This document shows, in pieces, positions 17,252 through 26,490 of a stretch of 64,000 nt of DNA. Position numbers and translations under genes: made by a program. The notes under the pieces are model-generated. The model did no database searches. It was not told the origin of the DNA and was given only the letters and a program-made list of their open reading frames with translations. Every line of letters begins with the position of its first letter. Within the stretch, counting starts at the first letter, position 1. This DNA comes from Bacteroidota bacterium (GTDB lineage: Bacteria; Bacteroidota; Bacteroidia; Chitinophagales; Saprospiraceae), in assembly GCA_016124585.1 (NCBI GenBank), contig WGNL01000001.1, forward strand, positions 1 to 64,000. The letters are read 5' to 3'.

Positions 17252-17340
17252 TGCGCCTTTGTCATCCCGTAGGGAACTGTCCACGTCACGTTTGCTCGTA
17301 TCACGTAGACAGTTTGCTTCGCAATGACAATAACGGCGCA
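17252..17340. repeat. Imperfect palindrome in the murE/mraY gap
   Basis: The arms start TGCGCC and end GGCGCA. They contain TTGTCATCCCGTAGGGAACTG on one side and the inverted counterpart of TTGTCATTGCGAAGC, AAACTGTCTACGT on the other, with a short spacer. It resembles the dispersed GTCATTGCGAAGC-type palindromes of many genomes. The murE/mraY gap is 242 bp; besides this element its last part has AATCC/AAATCC words and no gene. Confidence 0.7.
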
Positions 17341-17456
17341 CATTGAGACGCTGACGGATTGCCGTTGGTTATGATAAAACAGAACGAACAACAACTTTAG
17401 GATGGATGAAAGCGGCATGAATCCCAAATCCGCATTCCGAAATCCACAATTGAGAT

Positions 17457-18713
17457 ATGCTTTACCAACTTTTCCATTGGCTTGAGACAAAGTACCATTT
17501 GCCCGGCGCAGGCTTGTGGCAATTTACAACGTTTCGAGCAGGAATGGGCTTAGTTATCTCTTTGATAATCAGTATGTTGTTTGGTGGGCGCATCATCAAT
17601 TTTTTGCGCAGCCTGCAAATTGGTGAGACTGTTAGAGACCTTGGCTTGGAAGGTCAATTATCAAAAAAAGGGACGCCGACAATGGGCGGTGTCATCATCA
17701 TCATGGGCATTGTCGTACCGATATTGCTCGTGGCGGATTTGAAAAATATCTACGTGCTCATCATGCTCTTGGTGACGACTTGGATGGCCATCATAGGTTT
17801 TTTGGATGATTACATCAAGGTTTTCAAAAAGAACAAGGAAGGCCTGAGCGCCAAGTCGAAATTATTTGGGCAGATTGGTTGCGGTTTGATTGTCGCCATC
17901 ATGATGATTCACAGCGACGAAATCAGCGTTCGGTTGGAAACAGAACAGGCCGAAAACCTGGGCTACGAGCAAGTTAGTGCGCCTTATGATGTGCGGGATG
18001 CGAGAGGCGATACCATCGAGGTGGCGCATTACAAAGCCTACATCACAAACGTGCCTTTTTTTAAGGAAAACCAACTGGATTATGCAAAATGGTTGCCGCT
18101 CGAACGAGAGCAGGCGATGAAATATATCTGGCTAATCTTCGTGCCGTTGGTGATTCTCATCATCACCGCTGTCTCGAATGCAGCCAATTTGACAGATGGT
18201 TTGGACGGTTTGGCGACTGGCGTGAGCAGCGTGGTGGCTACCACCTTGGGCGTTTTCGCCTTCGTTAGTGGCAACGTGGTGCTGGCTAATTACCTGAATG
18301 TGTTCTACCTGCCGGGAACGGGCGAGCTGGTGATTTTCGCCGCTTGTTTGCTGGGGGCTTGTACAGGGTTTCTTTGGTACAATTCCTATCCGGCGCAGGT
18401 TTTCATGGGCGACACAGGCAGTCTGACGCTAGGCGGCATCATCGCTACGATGGCCCTATTGCTTCGCAAAGAGCTGCTCATTCCAATCATGTGTGGGGTG
18501 TTTTTGGCGGAAAACCTGTCGGTGATGATTCAAGTGGCGTATTTCAAATACACCAAGAAAAAGTACGGCGAAGGCCGCCGGATTTTCCTGATGTCGCCGC
18601 TGCACCACCATTTCCAGAAAAAAGGAATGCCGGAGGCGAAGATTGTGACGAGGTTTTGGATAGTGAGCATTCTGCTAGCGGTGTTGACGATTTTGACCTT
18701 GAAAGTGAGATAG
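17457..18713 (+). CDS. mraY: Phospho-MurNAc-pentapeptide transferase MraY
   Basis: MraY transfers phospho-MurNAc-pentapeptide from UDP to undecaprenyl phosphate, making lipid I in the inner membrane. The 418-residue protein has about ten transmembrane helices, the early GTPTMGG motif, the catalytic D117-D118 in FLDDYIKV, D247/D250 in NLTDGLDGLA, and the late HHHFQKKG-type loop. Residues ~163-215 form a long periplasmic insert, which I believe is common in Bacteroidota MraY. Start ATG at 17457. Confidence 0.96.
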   Translation: MLYQLFHWLETKYHLPGAGLWQFTTFRAGMGLVISLIISMLFGGRIINFLRSLQIGETVRDLGLEGQLSKKGTPTMGGVIIIMGIVVPILLVADLKNIYVLIMLLVTTWMAIIGFLDDYIKVFKKNKEGLSAKSKLFGQIGCGLIVAIMMIHSDEISVRLETEQAENLGYEQVSAPYDVRDARGDTIEVAHYKAYITNVPFFKENQLDYAKWLPLEREQAMKYIWLIFVPLVILIITAVSNAANLTDGLDGLATGVSSVVATTLGVFAFVSGNVVLANYLNVFYLPGTGELVIFAACLLGACTGFLWYNSYPAQVFMGDTGSLTLGGIIATMALLLRKELLIPIMCGVFLAENLSVMIQVAYFKYTKKKYGEGRRIFLMSPLHHHFQKKGMPEAKIVTRFWIVSILLAVLTILTLKVR

Positions 18714-18762
18714 TGCGAAGCCTGCGGGCAATTTTTTGACCAAAACAAACACGAACAAACGC

Positions 18763-20073
18763 ATGAAAATAGCCATCCTCGGAGGCGGAGAAAGCGGCAC
18801 AGGTGCGGCACTCTTGGCGAAGCACCTTGGCCATGAGGTTTTTCTCTCCGACGGCGGCGTTTTGAAGGAAAATTACAAGGCAGAACTTCTAGATAAAGGC
18901 ATTCCAAACGAGGAAGGCAAACACACGTGGACAAGCATTTTCGAAGCCGATGAAATCATCAAAAGCCCCGGCATTCCTGACGACCTCCCCCCACTTTTGG
19001 ACTTCCGTCGCCAGGGCAAACAGGTGATTTCTGAAATTGAATTTGCGGGCCGACATACGTCGGCAACCATTATTGGCATAACGGGGAGTAACGGGAAAAC
19101 TACCACCACCCGGCTGACCTACCACCTGCTAAAAACGGCAGGCATCAACGCAGCCATCGGAGGCAATGTGGGCTTGAGTTTCGCCCGGAACATCATCGAG
19201 AACAAGTACGACTACTACGTGCTGGAGCTGAGCAGTTTCCAGTTGGACGGCATCGTGGCCTTCCGACCGCACATCGCCATTTTACTCAATATCACACCTG
19301 ACCACTTGGACAGGTACGAGTACAAAATGGAGAACTATGTGCGCTCGAAGTTCCGCATCGCCATGAACCAACAGGCGGAAGATTTGCTCATCACCAACGC
19401 TGACGACAAAGAAATTCAGAACTATCTGAAATCCAATCAGTTAGCTCTACAGATGATTGAAGTTCCGACCCATTTTAACAGCACCAAAAAGTTGGTGGTC
19501 GCAGGTTCGGAATTTGATATGACGAGTTGCAGGTTGAAAGGCCCCCACAATTTTTTCAACACATGCTGCGCCATCCATGCCGCTAAGGCGGTTGGGGTGA
19601 GCGATGAAGCTATTCAGGAAGGTTTGAACACCTTCGTGAACGACCCGCACCGCTTGGAGTTTGTGGCCGAAATAAACGATGTCGAGTACATTAACGATAG
19701 CAAAGCAACCAATGTGGACTCGGTTTTTTATGCCTTGCAAGCGATGGAAAAACCCGTGGTCTGGATTGCCGGAGGCACCGACAAAGGCAACGATTACAGC
19801 CCCATCGAAGACCTCGTGCAGCAGAAAGTGAAAGCACTCATCTGCCTCGGGGTTGACAACTCGAAATTGCTCGGTGTTTTTTCACCGATTTTGAAAAATA
19901 TAGAAGAAGCACGCAGTGCAAAGGAAGCAGTGGAACGAGCCAGCATTTACGCCGAAAGCGGCGATGTGGTGCTACTCAGTCCAGCCTGCGCCAGCTTCGA
20001 TTTGTTTAAAAATTACATGGACAGGGGCGACCAATTTAAAGCCGCTGTTCAATCAATGGTAAATGGTAAATGA
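18763..20073 (+). CDS. murD: UDP-MurNAc-L-Ala:D-Glu ligase MurD
   Basis: MurD adds D-glutamate to UDP-MurNAc-L-alanine in the cytoplasm. I start at ATG 18763 (MKIAILGGGESG), giving 436 residues; the frame is open from a TTG at 18736 but that adds an atypical polar tail. The N-terminal Rossmann-like domain carries GGGESG, and the central ATPase domain has the P-loop T107-G-S-N-G-K-T113. The C-terminal ligase domain has NDSKATN and GGTDKG. The last residues (MVNGK) and the TGA are encoded by the left arm of an intergenic repeat. Confidence 0.95.
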   Translation: MKIAILGGGESGTGAALLAKHLGHEVFLSDGGVLKENYKAELLDKGIPNEEGKHTWTSIFEADEIIKSPGIPDDLPPLLDFRRQGKQVISEIEFAGRHTSATIIGITGSNGKTTTTRLTYHLLKTAGINAAIGGNVGLSFARNIIENKYDYYVLELSSFQLDGIVAFRPHIAILLNITPDHLDRYEYKMENYVRSKFRIAMNQQAEDLLITNADDKEIQNYLKSNQLALQMIEVPTHFNSTKKLVVAGSEFDMTSCRLKGPHNFFNTCCAIHAAKAVGVSDEAIQEGLNTFVNDPHRLEFVAEINDVEYINDSKATNVDSVFYALQAMEKPVVWIAGGTDKGNDYSPIEDLVQQKVKALICLGVDNSKLLGVFSPILKNIEEARSAKEAVERASIYAESGDVVLLSPACASFDLFKNYMDRGDQFKAAVQSMVNGK

Positions 20074-20131
20074 TGAATGGTTAATCATTTCCGATTCGCC
20101 ATTTTCATTCACCATTTAGCATTAACCATTG
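20054..20131. repeat. Inverted repeat of AATGGTAAATGG-type words (murD/ftsW gap)
   Basis: CAATGGTAAATGGTAAATG on the left pairs with the inverted right arm ending at 20131, about 22 of 25 positions. It belongs to the same family as the ftsL/ftsI element. It overlaps the last six codons of murD and ends 4 bp before the ftsW start. Confidence 0.8.
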
Positions 20132-20135
20132 TAAA

Positions 20136-21527
20136 ATGAGCTTTGGAGCAAGACTTTATGCAGAATTAAGAGGCGACCGGGTCATCTGGATGATACTGGC
20201 GGTGCTGAGCATTTTCAGCATCCTGACCGTTTACAGTAGCACAGGTACCATCGCTTACAAGCTCAGTGGTGGCAACACCACGGGCTACTTGATGAAGCAT
20301 GTCGTCATCCTTGGTTTAGGGTTGTTTTTGGCATACTTGGCTTATTTGACACCATACATGCGCTTCATGAAAATGGCACCCTGGCTTTGGCTAATTGCCT
20401 TCGGGTTGCTGGTTTTCACGCTTGGTTTTGGCAAGGAAATCAACCATGCCAGACGTTGGATTGAAATCCCGTTTATCAACCTGACCTTCCAGACCTCAGA
20501 TTTTGCTAAGCTAGCACTCATACTCCTTGTAGCCCGAGAAATCACTCGCCACAAGGATTATATCAAGGACTTCAACAAGGCATTCATGCCTATCATCCTG
20601 CCGATTATCATCATCTGTGGGTTGATTGCACCTGCCGATTTAAGTACCGCAATTGTGCTGTTTCTTACCTGCTTCGCAATGATGTTTGTAGGTCGGGTGG
20701 ACTTCAAGTTCATGGCTTTACTCGTGTTGTTGGCCATCGTCGCATTTGCATTTCTGTTGGTCATTCACCAGTTTGCACCACACATGGTCCGTGTTGATAC
20801 TTGGATAAGTCGGGTACAAGAATTTATGGGCAGCAGCGAAGGGATGTTTCAAAACCAGCAGGCAAAAATTGCCATCGCTAATGGTGAAATATTTGGCAGT
20901 GGCCCCGGGAATAGCATCCAACGCAACTATTTGCCAACGCCTTATGCCGACTTCATCTTCGCCGTTTTTTGTGAAGAATACGGTTTAGTGGGTAGTTTCA
21001 TCTTGCTCGGCCTTTACGTCATGCTATTTTTCAGAGTGACAAGGCTCGTAACCATCAGTGAAAAATCGTTCGGAGCGCTTGTAGCAGTTGGCCTTAGCCT
21101 TAACATCGTGATACAAGCACTGGCAAATATGGCCATCTCGGTGCACCTCGTCCCGGTGGGTGGACTTACGCTACCAATGGTTTCTTGGGGTGGTACATCG
21201 GTGCTGTTCAGTTGTTTGTTTTTTGGCATCATCCTCAGTGTGAGCAGGTATATTGAGGCAGCAGCGGCACAATCTGCACTAGCTACCGAAACTGCTGTTG
21301 AAAGCAGTGGTGGTGCTTCGCAATCACCTCAAAACAATGCTTCGCAAAGTGGTGGAAATCAAGGCGGCGGTCAGCACAAAGGTGGTGGCGGTGGATACCA
21401 AGGTGGCCAAAACAAAGGTGGTAGCCAAAACCGGGGCGGCGGCGGTCAGCATAAAAGTGGTGGAAATCAGGGCGGTGGCCAAAACAGAGGCGGCGGCGGC
21501 CAAGGCGGCGGTGGGAATAGGCGATGA
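20136..21527 (+). CDS. ftsW: Septal peptidoglycan glycosyltransferase FtsW with Gly-rich disordered tail
   Basis: FtsW is the SEDS-family polymerase that works with FtsI at the septum. About ten membrane helices fill residues ~15-375, with FGSGPGNSIQRNYLPTPYAD and the late PMVSWGGTS typical of SEDS proteins. From residue ~390 to 463 a low-complexity tail follows, made of GG, Gln, Asn, Lys and Arg in units such as NQGGGQ and QNRGGGG. It lies on the cytoplasmic side by topology and has the composition of RGG-type disordered regions. Such a tail is not a standard FtsW feature. The underlying codons keep the frame and the gene ends normally 35 bp before murG. Confidence 0.95.
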   Translation: MSFGARLYAELRGDRVIWMILAVLSIFSILTVYSSTGTIAYKLSGGNTTGYLMKHVVILGLGLFLAYLAYLTPYMRFMKMAPWLWLIAFGLLVFTLGFGKEINHARRWIEIPFINLTFQTSDFAKLALILLVAREITRHKDYIKDFNKAFMPIILPIIIICGLIAPADLSTAIVLFLTCFAMMFVGRVDFKFMALLVLLAIVAFAFLLVIHQFAPHMVRVDTWISRVQEFMGSSEGMFQNQQAKIAIANGEIFGSGPGNSIQRNYLPTPYADFIFAVFCEEYGLVGSFILLGLYVMLFFRVTRLVTISEKSFGALVAVGLSLNIVIQALANMAISVHLVPVGGLTLPMVSWGGTSVLFSCLFFGIILSVSRYIEAAAAQSALATETAVESSGGASQSPQNNASQSGGNQGGGQHKGGGGGYQGGQNKGGSQNRGGGGQHKSGGNQGGGQNRGGGGQGGGGNRR

Positions 21528-21562
21528 GTTGTTGAAAACCGAGCGAAAAGAGAACGACTACC

Positions 21563-22654
21563 ATGAGAATAATAATTAGTGGCGGTGGCACAGGCGGGCA
21601 TGTATTTCCCGCCATCGCCATTGCCGATGCAGTGAAAAAACTGAGGCCCGATACCGAGATTTTATTCGTCGGGGCGAAGGGCAAGCTGGAGATGGAAAAA
21701 GTTCCGAAGGCAGGCTACCAAATCGAAGGACTTTGGATTAGCGGCTTCCAGCGGAAATTGACATTTGAGAATTTCTTGCTGCCATTGAAAATCTTGGTAA
21801 GTGGTTGGAAAGCAAGACAAATCGTAAAGCGGTTCAAACCGGATGCTGCGGTTGGGGTAGGAGGTTATGCAAGTGGCCCGACACTCAATGCCGCTGGTTC
21901 GATGGAGATTCCAACAGTGCTGCAAGAACCCAACAGTTTCCCGGGTATCGCCAACCGCATTTTGGCCAAAAAAGCCAATAAGATTTGCGTAGCCTATGAT
22001 GGGATGGAAAAATGGTTTCCGAAGGAAAAAATCGTGATAACGGGCAATCCTATCCGGGCTGAAGTTTTTCAGGGTTTGGATGAAAAACGGGAAGCCGCTT
22101 TTGAATATTTCAAATTGGACAAATCGAAAAGAACGATTTTCATTTTTGGAGGAAGTCTTGGGGCAAAAACGCTGAACGAAGCAATGGCCAGCAATACAGA
22201 ATTGCTTCAAGAGCGTACTGATGTACAAGTGCTTTGGCAAATCGGCAAATTTTACGAGGCAAGCTACATGGATTGTGAAACCGCCAAATTGCCAAATGTC
22301 CGCCCGATGGCATTTGTGGATAAAATGGATTACGCCTATGCTGCCGCAGATTTAGTCATCGGAAGAGCGGGTGGCTCCATCTGGGAAATGTGCTTGGTTG
22401 GGAAACCTGCCATCCTTGTCCCATCCCCGAATGTGACCGAAGACCACCAGACTAAGAACGCTTTGGCCTTGGTGGAAAAAGATGCGGCACTGATGGTGAA
22501 AGATGTGGAGGCAAAAGAGCGGCTGTTATGGACAGCACTGGAAGTGCTTGGAAATCAAGCGCTTGCGAAACGGCTTGGTGAAAACATCAAGCAATTGGCA
22601 AAGCCAAATGCAGCGGAAGCGATTGCGAAGGAAATTTTGAAATTGATAAAATGA
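21563..22654 (+). CDS. murG: UDP-GlcNAc:lipid I N-acetylglucosaminyltransferase MurG
   Basis: MurG makes lipid II at the inner face of the membrane. The 363-residue GT-B enzyme has the N-terminal G-rich motif G7-G-G-T-G-G-H13, a second motif GVGGYASGP, the QEPNSFPG segment, and the donor-site GRAGGSIWE. The gene overlaps murC by four bases (ATGA), so the two are translationally coupled. Confidence 0.97.
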   Translation: MRIIISGGGTGGHVFPAIAIADAVKKLRPDTEILFVGAKGKLEMEKVPKAGYQIEGLWISGFQRKLTFENFLLPLKILVSGWKARQIVKRFKPDAAVGVGGYASGPTLNAAGSMEIPTVLQEPNSFPGIANRILAKKANKICVAYDGMEKWFPKEKIVITGNPIRAEVFQGLDEKREAAFEYFKLDKSKRTIFIFGGSLGAKTLNEAMASNTELLQERTDVQVLWQIGKFYEASYMDCETAKLPNVRPMAFVDKMDYAYAAADLVIGRAGGSIWEMCLVGKPAILVPSPNVTEDHQTKNALALVEKDAALMVKDVEAKERLLWTALEVLGNQALAKRLGENIKQLAKPNAAEAIAKEILKLIK

Positions 22655-24117
22655 ACCTCGACGACATCAAAAAAATCTACTTCCTCGGCATTGGCGGCAT
22701 CGGAATGAGCGCCTTGGCCCGGTACTTTTTGATGAAAGGCTGCGAGGTTCATGGCTACGATAAAACAGAAACCGCCCTCACCAAAAAGTTGGTGAAAGAG
22801 GGCATGACGATTCACTACGGCGGGGCCGATTTGTCAAAAGTCCCCGCAAACCTTGACTTGGTGGTTTGGACGCCAGCCATTCCCCGTGATTTTGAGGAGT
22901 TGCTGCATTTTCAAAACAGCACGATTCCTTTGAAAAAACGGGCAGAGGTGCTCGGCATCATCAGCCGCAGCCAGCGCACGATTGCTGTGGCTGGTACCCA
23001 TGGGAAAACAACAACCTCCTCCCTCATCACGCATCTACTGCGTGTGGGAGGAGTTCGTTGCACGGCCTTTTTGGGCGGCATCGCACAGAACCTCAAGTCG
23101 AATTATGTCGGTGGCGACAGCGAGTGGGTGGTGGCGGAAGCAGACGAGTATGACCGTAGCTTCCTGCACCTCAGTCCTGAAATCGCCGTGCTGCTGAGCA
23201 TGGACCCCGACCATCTTGACATTTATGGCGCTGCTGAGAACGTAGCAGAGACTGGATTTAAGGAATTTCTTAAAAAAACAAAGCCGAATGGCAAGGTTTT
23301 TATTAAGGATGAACTGACGCAACACTTTGACAATCAATTATTTGATAATTCCAACCGAGTTGCGTATTCCACTTTCGGCTTAGGGTCAGGCACATTCCGC
23401 TCAGAGAACGTCCACGTTGAGGACGGCATGTTCGTATTCGACTTCGTAGCTCCGGCCTCTGGCCGGAGTTGGGAGGCTCTTCCCGCCACAAACGGGAGCG
23501 GTGAGGGCCGGAGCTACGAAGAGCGAATTGAAAATGGAGAATTGAAAATGGAAAATTTACGCTTCGCAATGGCGGGGCGGCACAACGTTGAAAATGCAAC
23601 CGCAGCCATCGCTGTGGCGCTGCAACTGGGGGTGACGGAGAAGGCCATTCGCAAGGCGCTCCTGAGTTTCAAAGGCATCCAGCGGCGGTTCGAGTTCATC
23701 TATCGGGATGAAAAAACGGTGTTCATTGATGACTATGCCCACCACCCGACGGAAATACGGGCGGCGGTGCAAGCAGCAAGGGAACTGTTTCCCAGTCGGC
23801 GCATAATGGGCATCTTTCAGCCGCACCTGTACTCCCGCACGAGGGATTTTCAGGATAGATTCGCAGCAGAACTTGACAAATTGGACGACATCATTTTGAT
23901 GGACATTTACCCTGCAAGGGAACTGCCGATGCAAGGCGTCACTTCGGACATCATTTTTCAAAAAATGAAGAATCCGAACAAGGTGCTGGTGACGAAGTCG
24001 ACTTTACTTGACGAATTGAAAACGAGGCAATTGGATGTGGTGATGACGATTGGTGCGGGTGATATTGATACGTTTGTTGGGCCGATTAAACGATTTTTGA
24101 AAACTAAAAAACACTGA
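22651..24117 (+). CDS. murC: UDP-MurNAc:L-Ala ligase MurC carrying an in-frame repeat insertion
   Basis: MurC attaches L-alanine to UDP-MurNAc. The N-terminal IGGIGMS Rossmann motif, the P-loop G115-T-H-G-K-T-T121, AEADEYDRSF, the MAGRHNVENATAA segment and a C-terminal DDYAHHPTEI are all present. The protein has 488 residues, slightly long. Residues ~265-302, just ahead of the AGRHN segment, correspond to a palindromic DNA element plus AATTGAAAATGG words inserted in frame. The insertion falls at a loop in the central domain, so the enzyme may stay active; as an essential single-copy gene it presumably does. Confidence 0.94.
   Translation: MNLDDIKKIYFLGIGGIGMSALARYFLMKGCEVHGYDKTETALTKKLVKEGMTIHYGGADLSKVPANLDLVVWTPAIPRDFEELLHFQNSTIPLKKRAEVLGIISRSQRTIAVAGTHGKTTTSSLITHLLRVGGVRCTAFLGGIAQNLKSNYVGGDSEWVVAEADEYDRSFLHLSPEIAVLLSMDPDHLDIYGAAENVAETGFKEFLKKTKPNGKVFIKDELTQHFDNQLFDNSNRVAYSTFGLGSGTFRSENVHVEDGMFVFDFVAPASGRSWEALPATNGSGEGRSYEERIENGELKMENLRFAMAGRHNVENATAAIAVALQLGVTEKAIRKALLSFKGIQRRFEFIYRDEKTVFIDDYAHHPTEIRAAVQAARELFPSRRIMGIFQPHLYSRTRDFQDRFAAELDKLDDIILMDIYPARELPMQGVTSDIIFQKMKNPNKVLVTKSTLLDELKTRQLDVVMTIGAGDIDTFVGPIKRFLKTKKH
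23443..23552. repeat. Palindromic element inside murC
   Basis: TTCGTAGCTCCGGCC (23443-23457) and its exact inverse (23506-23520) form 15-bp perfect arms around a 48-base centre. The left half also has a local hairpin, CTCCGGCC-TCT-GGCCGGAG. Directly after it, GAATTGAAAATGG and a near copy repeat the words of the rsmH/ftsL gap element. The whole is read through in frame. Confidence 0.85.
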
Positions 24118-24143
24118 AAAACAAAATTCAAGCAACTTCTAAA

Positions 24144-24929
24144 ATGCTCGAAAACGCAAATAAATCTTCTTCCTTTCGTCGCATTGCCTGGATAGGCGGT
24201 GGGTTCCTCACACTGATGCTCATCATCGCAGCAGTGGAGCGGAAAAAGGGATTGACGGTAGCTGCCACGGTGGTAGAAGTGGAACCGTTGGAAGATGGCG
24301 CCCTGCTGATTGACAGCATGGACGTGATTCGGATGGTGGAAAAAAGCATGGGGGCTTCTCTGGATGAACAGACGGCCTCATCGGTAGATGAATCATTGAT
24401 TGAGCGGACATTGGAAGAGAACCTTTTTGTAAAAAATGCTGAAGTACTGCTTACGGCGGATAGCAAAATAAAAATCAATATCGAGCAAAGAGTGCCGATT
24501 CTCAGGGTGATGGACAAGCTCGGGGTGCAGTATTACCTCGACAAAAATGGGGCAAAAGTGCCGCTGTCTCCCCACTTCACGGCAAGAACTTTAGTTGCCA
24601 CGGGTAATATCCAACCGCATACACCAGAGTTTTTGACGAAGAAGAATCACAACATGCGGGAGCTGTTCGAACTGACGAATTTCATACTAGCCGACCCACT
24701 TTGGAAGGCGATGATTGAGCAGGTACATGTGACCAACAAGGAGGAATTTGTGTTAGTACCCAATATTGGCGACCAGACCATTATCCTTGGAAAATGGGAC
24801 GAAAGTTCTGGGGCGAAATTCAAGAAGTTGCGCACTTTTTACGAAGAAGGAATCAGCCGTGAAGGCTGGCAAAAATATAGAACCATTGACCTGCGATACC
24901 GCAACCAAGTGGTTTGTGAACGAAGATAA
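24144..24929 (+). CDS. ftsQ: Division protein FtsQ/DivIB
   Basis: The 261-residue bitopic protein has a cytoplasmic N-terminus, one membrane helix (~14-32) and a periplasmic region. The latter holds a POTRA-like part (VEPLEDGALLIDSMDVIRM to the NAEV and INIEQRVPILRV strand region) and a beta domain ending IDLRYRNQVVCER. FtsQ connects early divisome proteins with FtsL/FtsB and FtsW-FtsI. The position between murC and ftsA supports the call; overall sequence conservation in this family is low. Confidence 0.9.
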   Translation: MLENANKSSSFRRIAWIGGGFLTLMLIIAAVERKKGLTVAATVVEVEPLEDGALLIDSMDVIRMVEKSMGASLDEQTASSVDESLIERTLEENLFVKNAEVLLTADSKIKINIEQRVPILRVMDKLGVQYYLDKNGAKVPLSPHFTARTLVATGNIQPHTPEFLTKKNHNMRELFELTNFILADPLWKAMIEQVHVTNKEEFVLVPNIGDQTIILGKWDESSGAKFKKLRTFYEEGISREGWQKYRTIDLRYRNQVVCERR

Positions 24930-24993
24930 ATCCGTCATTAGTCATTGGGGCCATTGGTTTTTACCAATCACTACAGTGACCAATGACGAATAC
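24927..24993. repeat. Inverted repeat in the ftsQ/ftsA gap
   Basis: TCCGTCATTAGTCATTGG and a right arm that reads, inverted, TTCGTCATTGGTCACTG pair at about 21 of 28 positions around a very short loop. The words GTCATTGG recur within each arm. The element starts at the ftsQ stop codon. Confidence 0.65.
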
Positions 24994-25048
24994 AAACGAA
25001 TTTTACAATAACCTGAAAGACTCATTCTATTGAGCCATTACTAAAATC

Positions 25049-26410
25049 ATGATTATGGATTATCCAAACTTCTCCTCCCAGGATTTGGTGGTCGCCCTCG
25101 ACATCGGCACCACGAAAGTCTGTGCGATTGCCGGTCGCAAGAACGAGCACGGCAGGCTTGAGATTCTCGGAGTCGGCAAAGTCGAGAGCGAAGGCGTGAT
25201 GCGCGGCGTTGTCAGCAATATCGAAAAAACAGTCCGTGCCATTTCCGATGCCATTGCCATTGCGCAACGGGCGGCTGGGATGGAGTTCCGAGTGGCTCAT
25301 GTGGGCATTGCCGGGCAGCATATCAAAAGCCTCCAGCACAGGGGCTTGCTGACCCGTGATAATATCCACACGGAAATCGGGCAGCGGGATATTGACCGAC
25401 TGGTAAACGATATGTACAAACTCGTTTTGCCGCCAGGCGATAAAATCCTACACGTGTTACCGCAAGAGTACACAGTGGACGACGAGCAAGGCATCGTTGA
25501 CCCGATTGGGATGAGCGGCGTTCGTTTGGAGGCTAATTTCCATATCATCACTGGGCAGATCACTGCTACGCAAAACATCGTGAAATGCGTGGAACGTGCT
25601 GGCTTGAAGGTGGCAAACCTGATGCTCGAACCAATAGCAAGCGCCACTTCCGTACTTTCGGAGGAAGAAAAAGAGGCTGGTGTGGCACTGGTGGACATCG
25701 GTGGCGGCACGACGGACATAACCATATTTAAAGACGGTATCATTCGCCACACGGCAGTTATCCCATTCGGTGGTGGTGTCATTACGAAGGACATCAAGGA
25801 GGGCTGCAATGTGATGCAAAACCAAGCTGAGAAATTGAAAGTGAAATTCGGCTCGGCATTGGCGGAGGAAGTTTACGATAACCGTATCATCACCATCCCT
25901 GGTTTGAAAGGCCGTGAGCACAAGGAGATTTCGGAAAAAAATCTGGCCCGCATCATCCAGGCCCGTGTAGAGGAAGTTTTGGATTATGTGGTCTGGGAAA
26001 TCCGTCGGAGTGGTTACGAAGGCAAACTCATCGGTGGCCTCGTGCTAACTGGCGGTGGTGCTTTGATGAACCATATTGACAAACTGGCGGAATTCCATAC
26101 GGGCATGAATACTCGCATCGGAACACCTGTGGAGCACTTGGCGCATGGCTATCATGAGCAACTGCAAAGCCCAGTTTTCTCGACCGCCATCGGCTTGTTG
26201 ATGAAAGGCATTCAAGATGTTGAAGAAGGTAAAGTGCGTTACGAAAGCATGCAGCATCAACCACAGCAATCTGCGGCAGCGCAGGCAGTGGAAGAAATGG
26301 AAGCAGCGGAACTAGCCACTGAAACTTCCAACGTAGGCAATGGCCTTTTCAACAAAATTTTTCAGAAAACGAAGGAATGGTTCCAGACGGAACCAGACGC
26401 AGAATTCTAA
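25049..26410 (+). CDS. ftsA: Division protein FtsA
   Basis: FtsA is the actin-fold protein that tethers FtsZ to the membrane. The 453-residue product shows the phosphate-1 motif around D18-I-G-T-T-K, the 1C domain region, DIGGGTTDITIF and LTGGGALMNHI. A Gln/Glu/Ala-rich linker precedes a C-terminal amphipathic helix (NGLFNKIFQKTKEWFQ), the expected membrane-targeting element. Two Met codons lie at the start (25049 and 25055); either is possible. Confidence 0.96.
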   Translation: MIMDYPNFSSQDLVVALDIGTTKVCAIAGRKNEHGRLEILGVGKVESEGVMRGVVSNIEKTVRAISDAIAIAQRAAGMEFRVAHVGIAGQHIKSLQHRGLLTRDNIHTEIGQRDIDRLVNDMYKLVLPPGDKILHVLPQEYTVDDEQGIVDPIGMSGVRLEANFHIITGQITATQNIVKCVERAGLKVANLMLEPIASATSVLSEEEKEAGVALVDIGGGTTDITIFKDGIIRHTAVIPFGGGVITKDIKEGCNVMQNQAEKLKVKFGSALAEEVYDNRIITIPGLKGREHKEISEKNLARIIQARVEEVLDYVVWEIRRSGYEGKLIGGLVLTGGGALMNHIDKLAEFHTGMNTRIGTPVEHLAHGYHEQLQSPVFSTAIGLLMKGIQDVEEGKVRYESMQHQPQQSAAAQAVEEMEAAELATETSNVGNGLFNKIFQKTKEWFQTEPDAEF

Positions 26411-26412
26411 AT

Positions 26413-26490
26413 CAGGGAAGAGGAATGAGGAATTAGGGATAATTTACTCGTCCCTGCACTTCATTCCTAATCCCTCATTCCTAATTCCTC
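26413..26490. repeat. Inverted repeat of GAGGAATTAGG-type words (ftsA/ftsZ gap)
   Basis: GAGGAATGAGGAATTAGGG on the left and TCCCTCATTCCTAATTCCTC on the right pair with about 20 of 24 positions. The arms consist of reiterated GGAAT/TAGGG words unrelated to the other repeats of the cluster. The gap holds nothing else. Confidence 0.8.
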
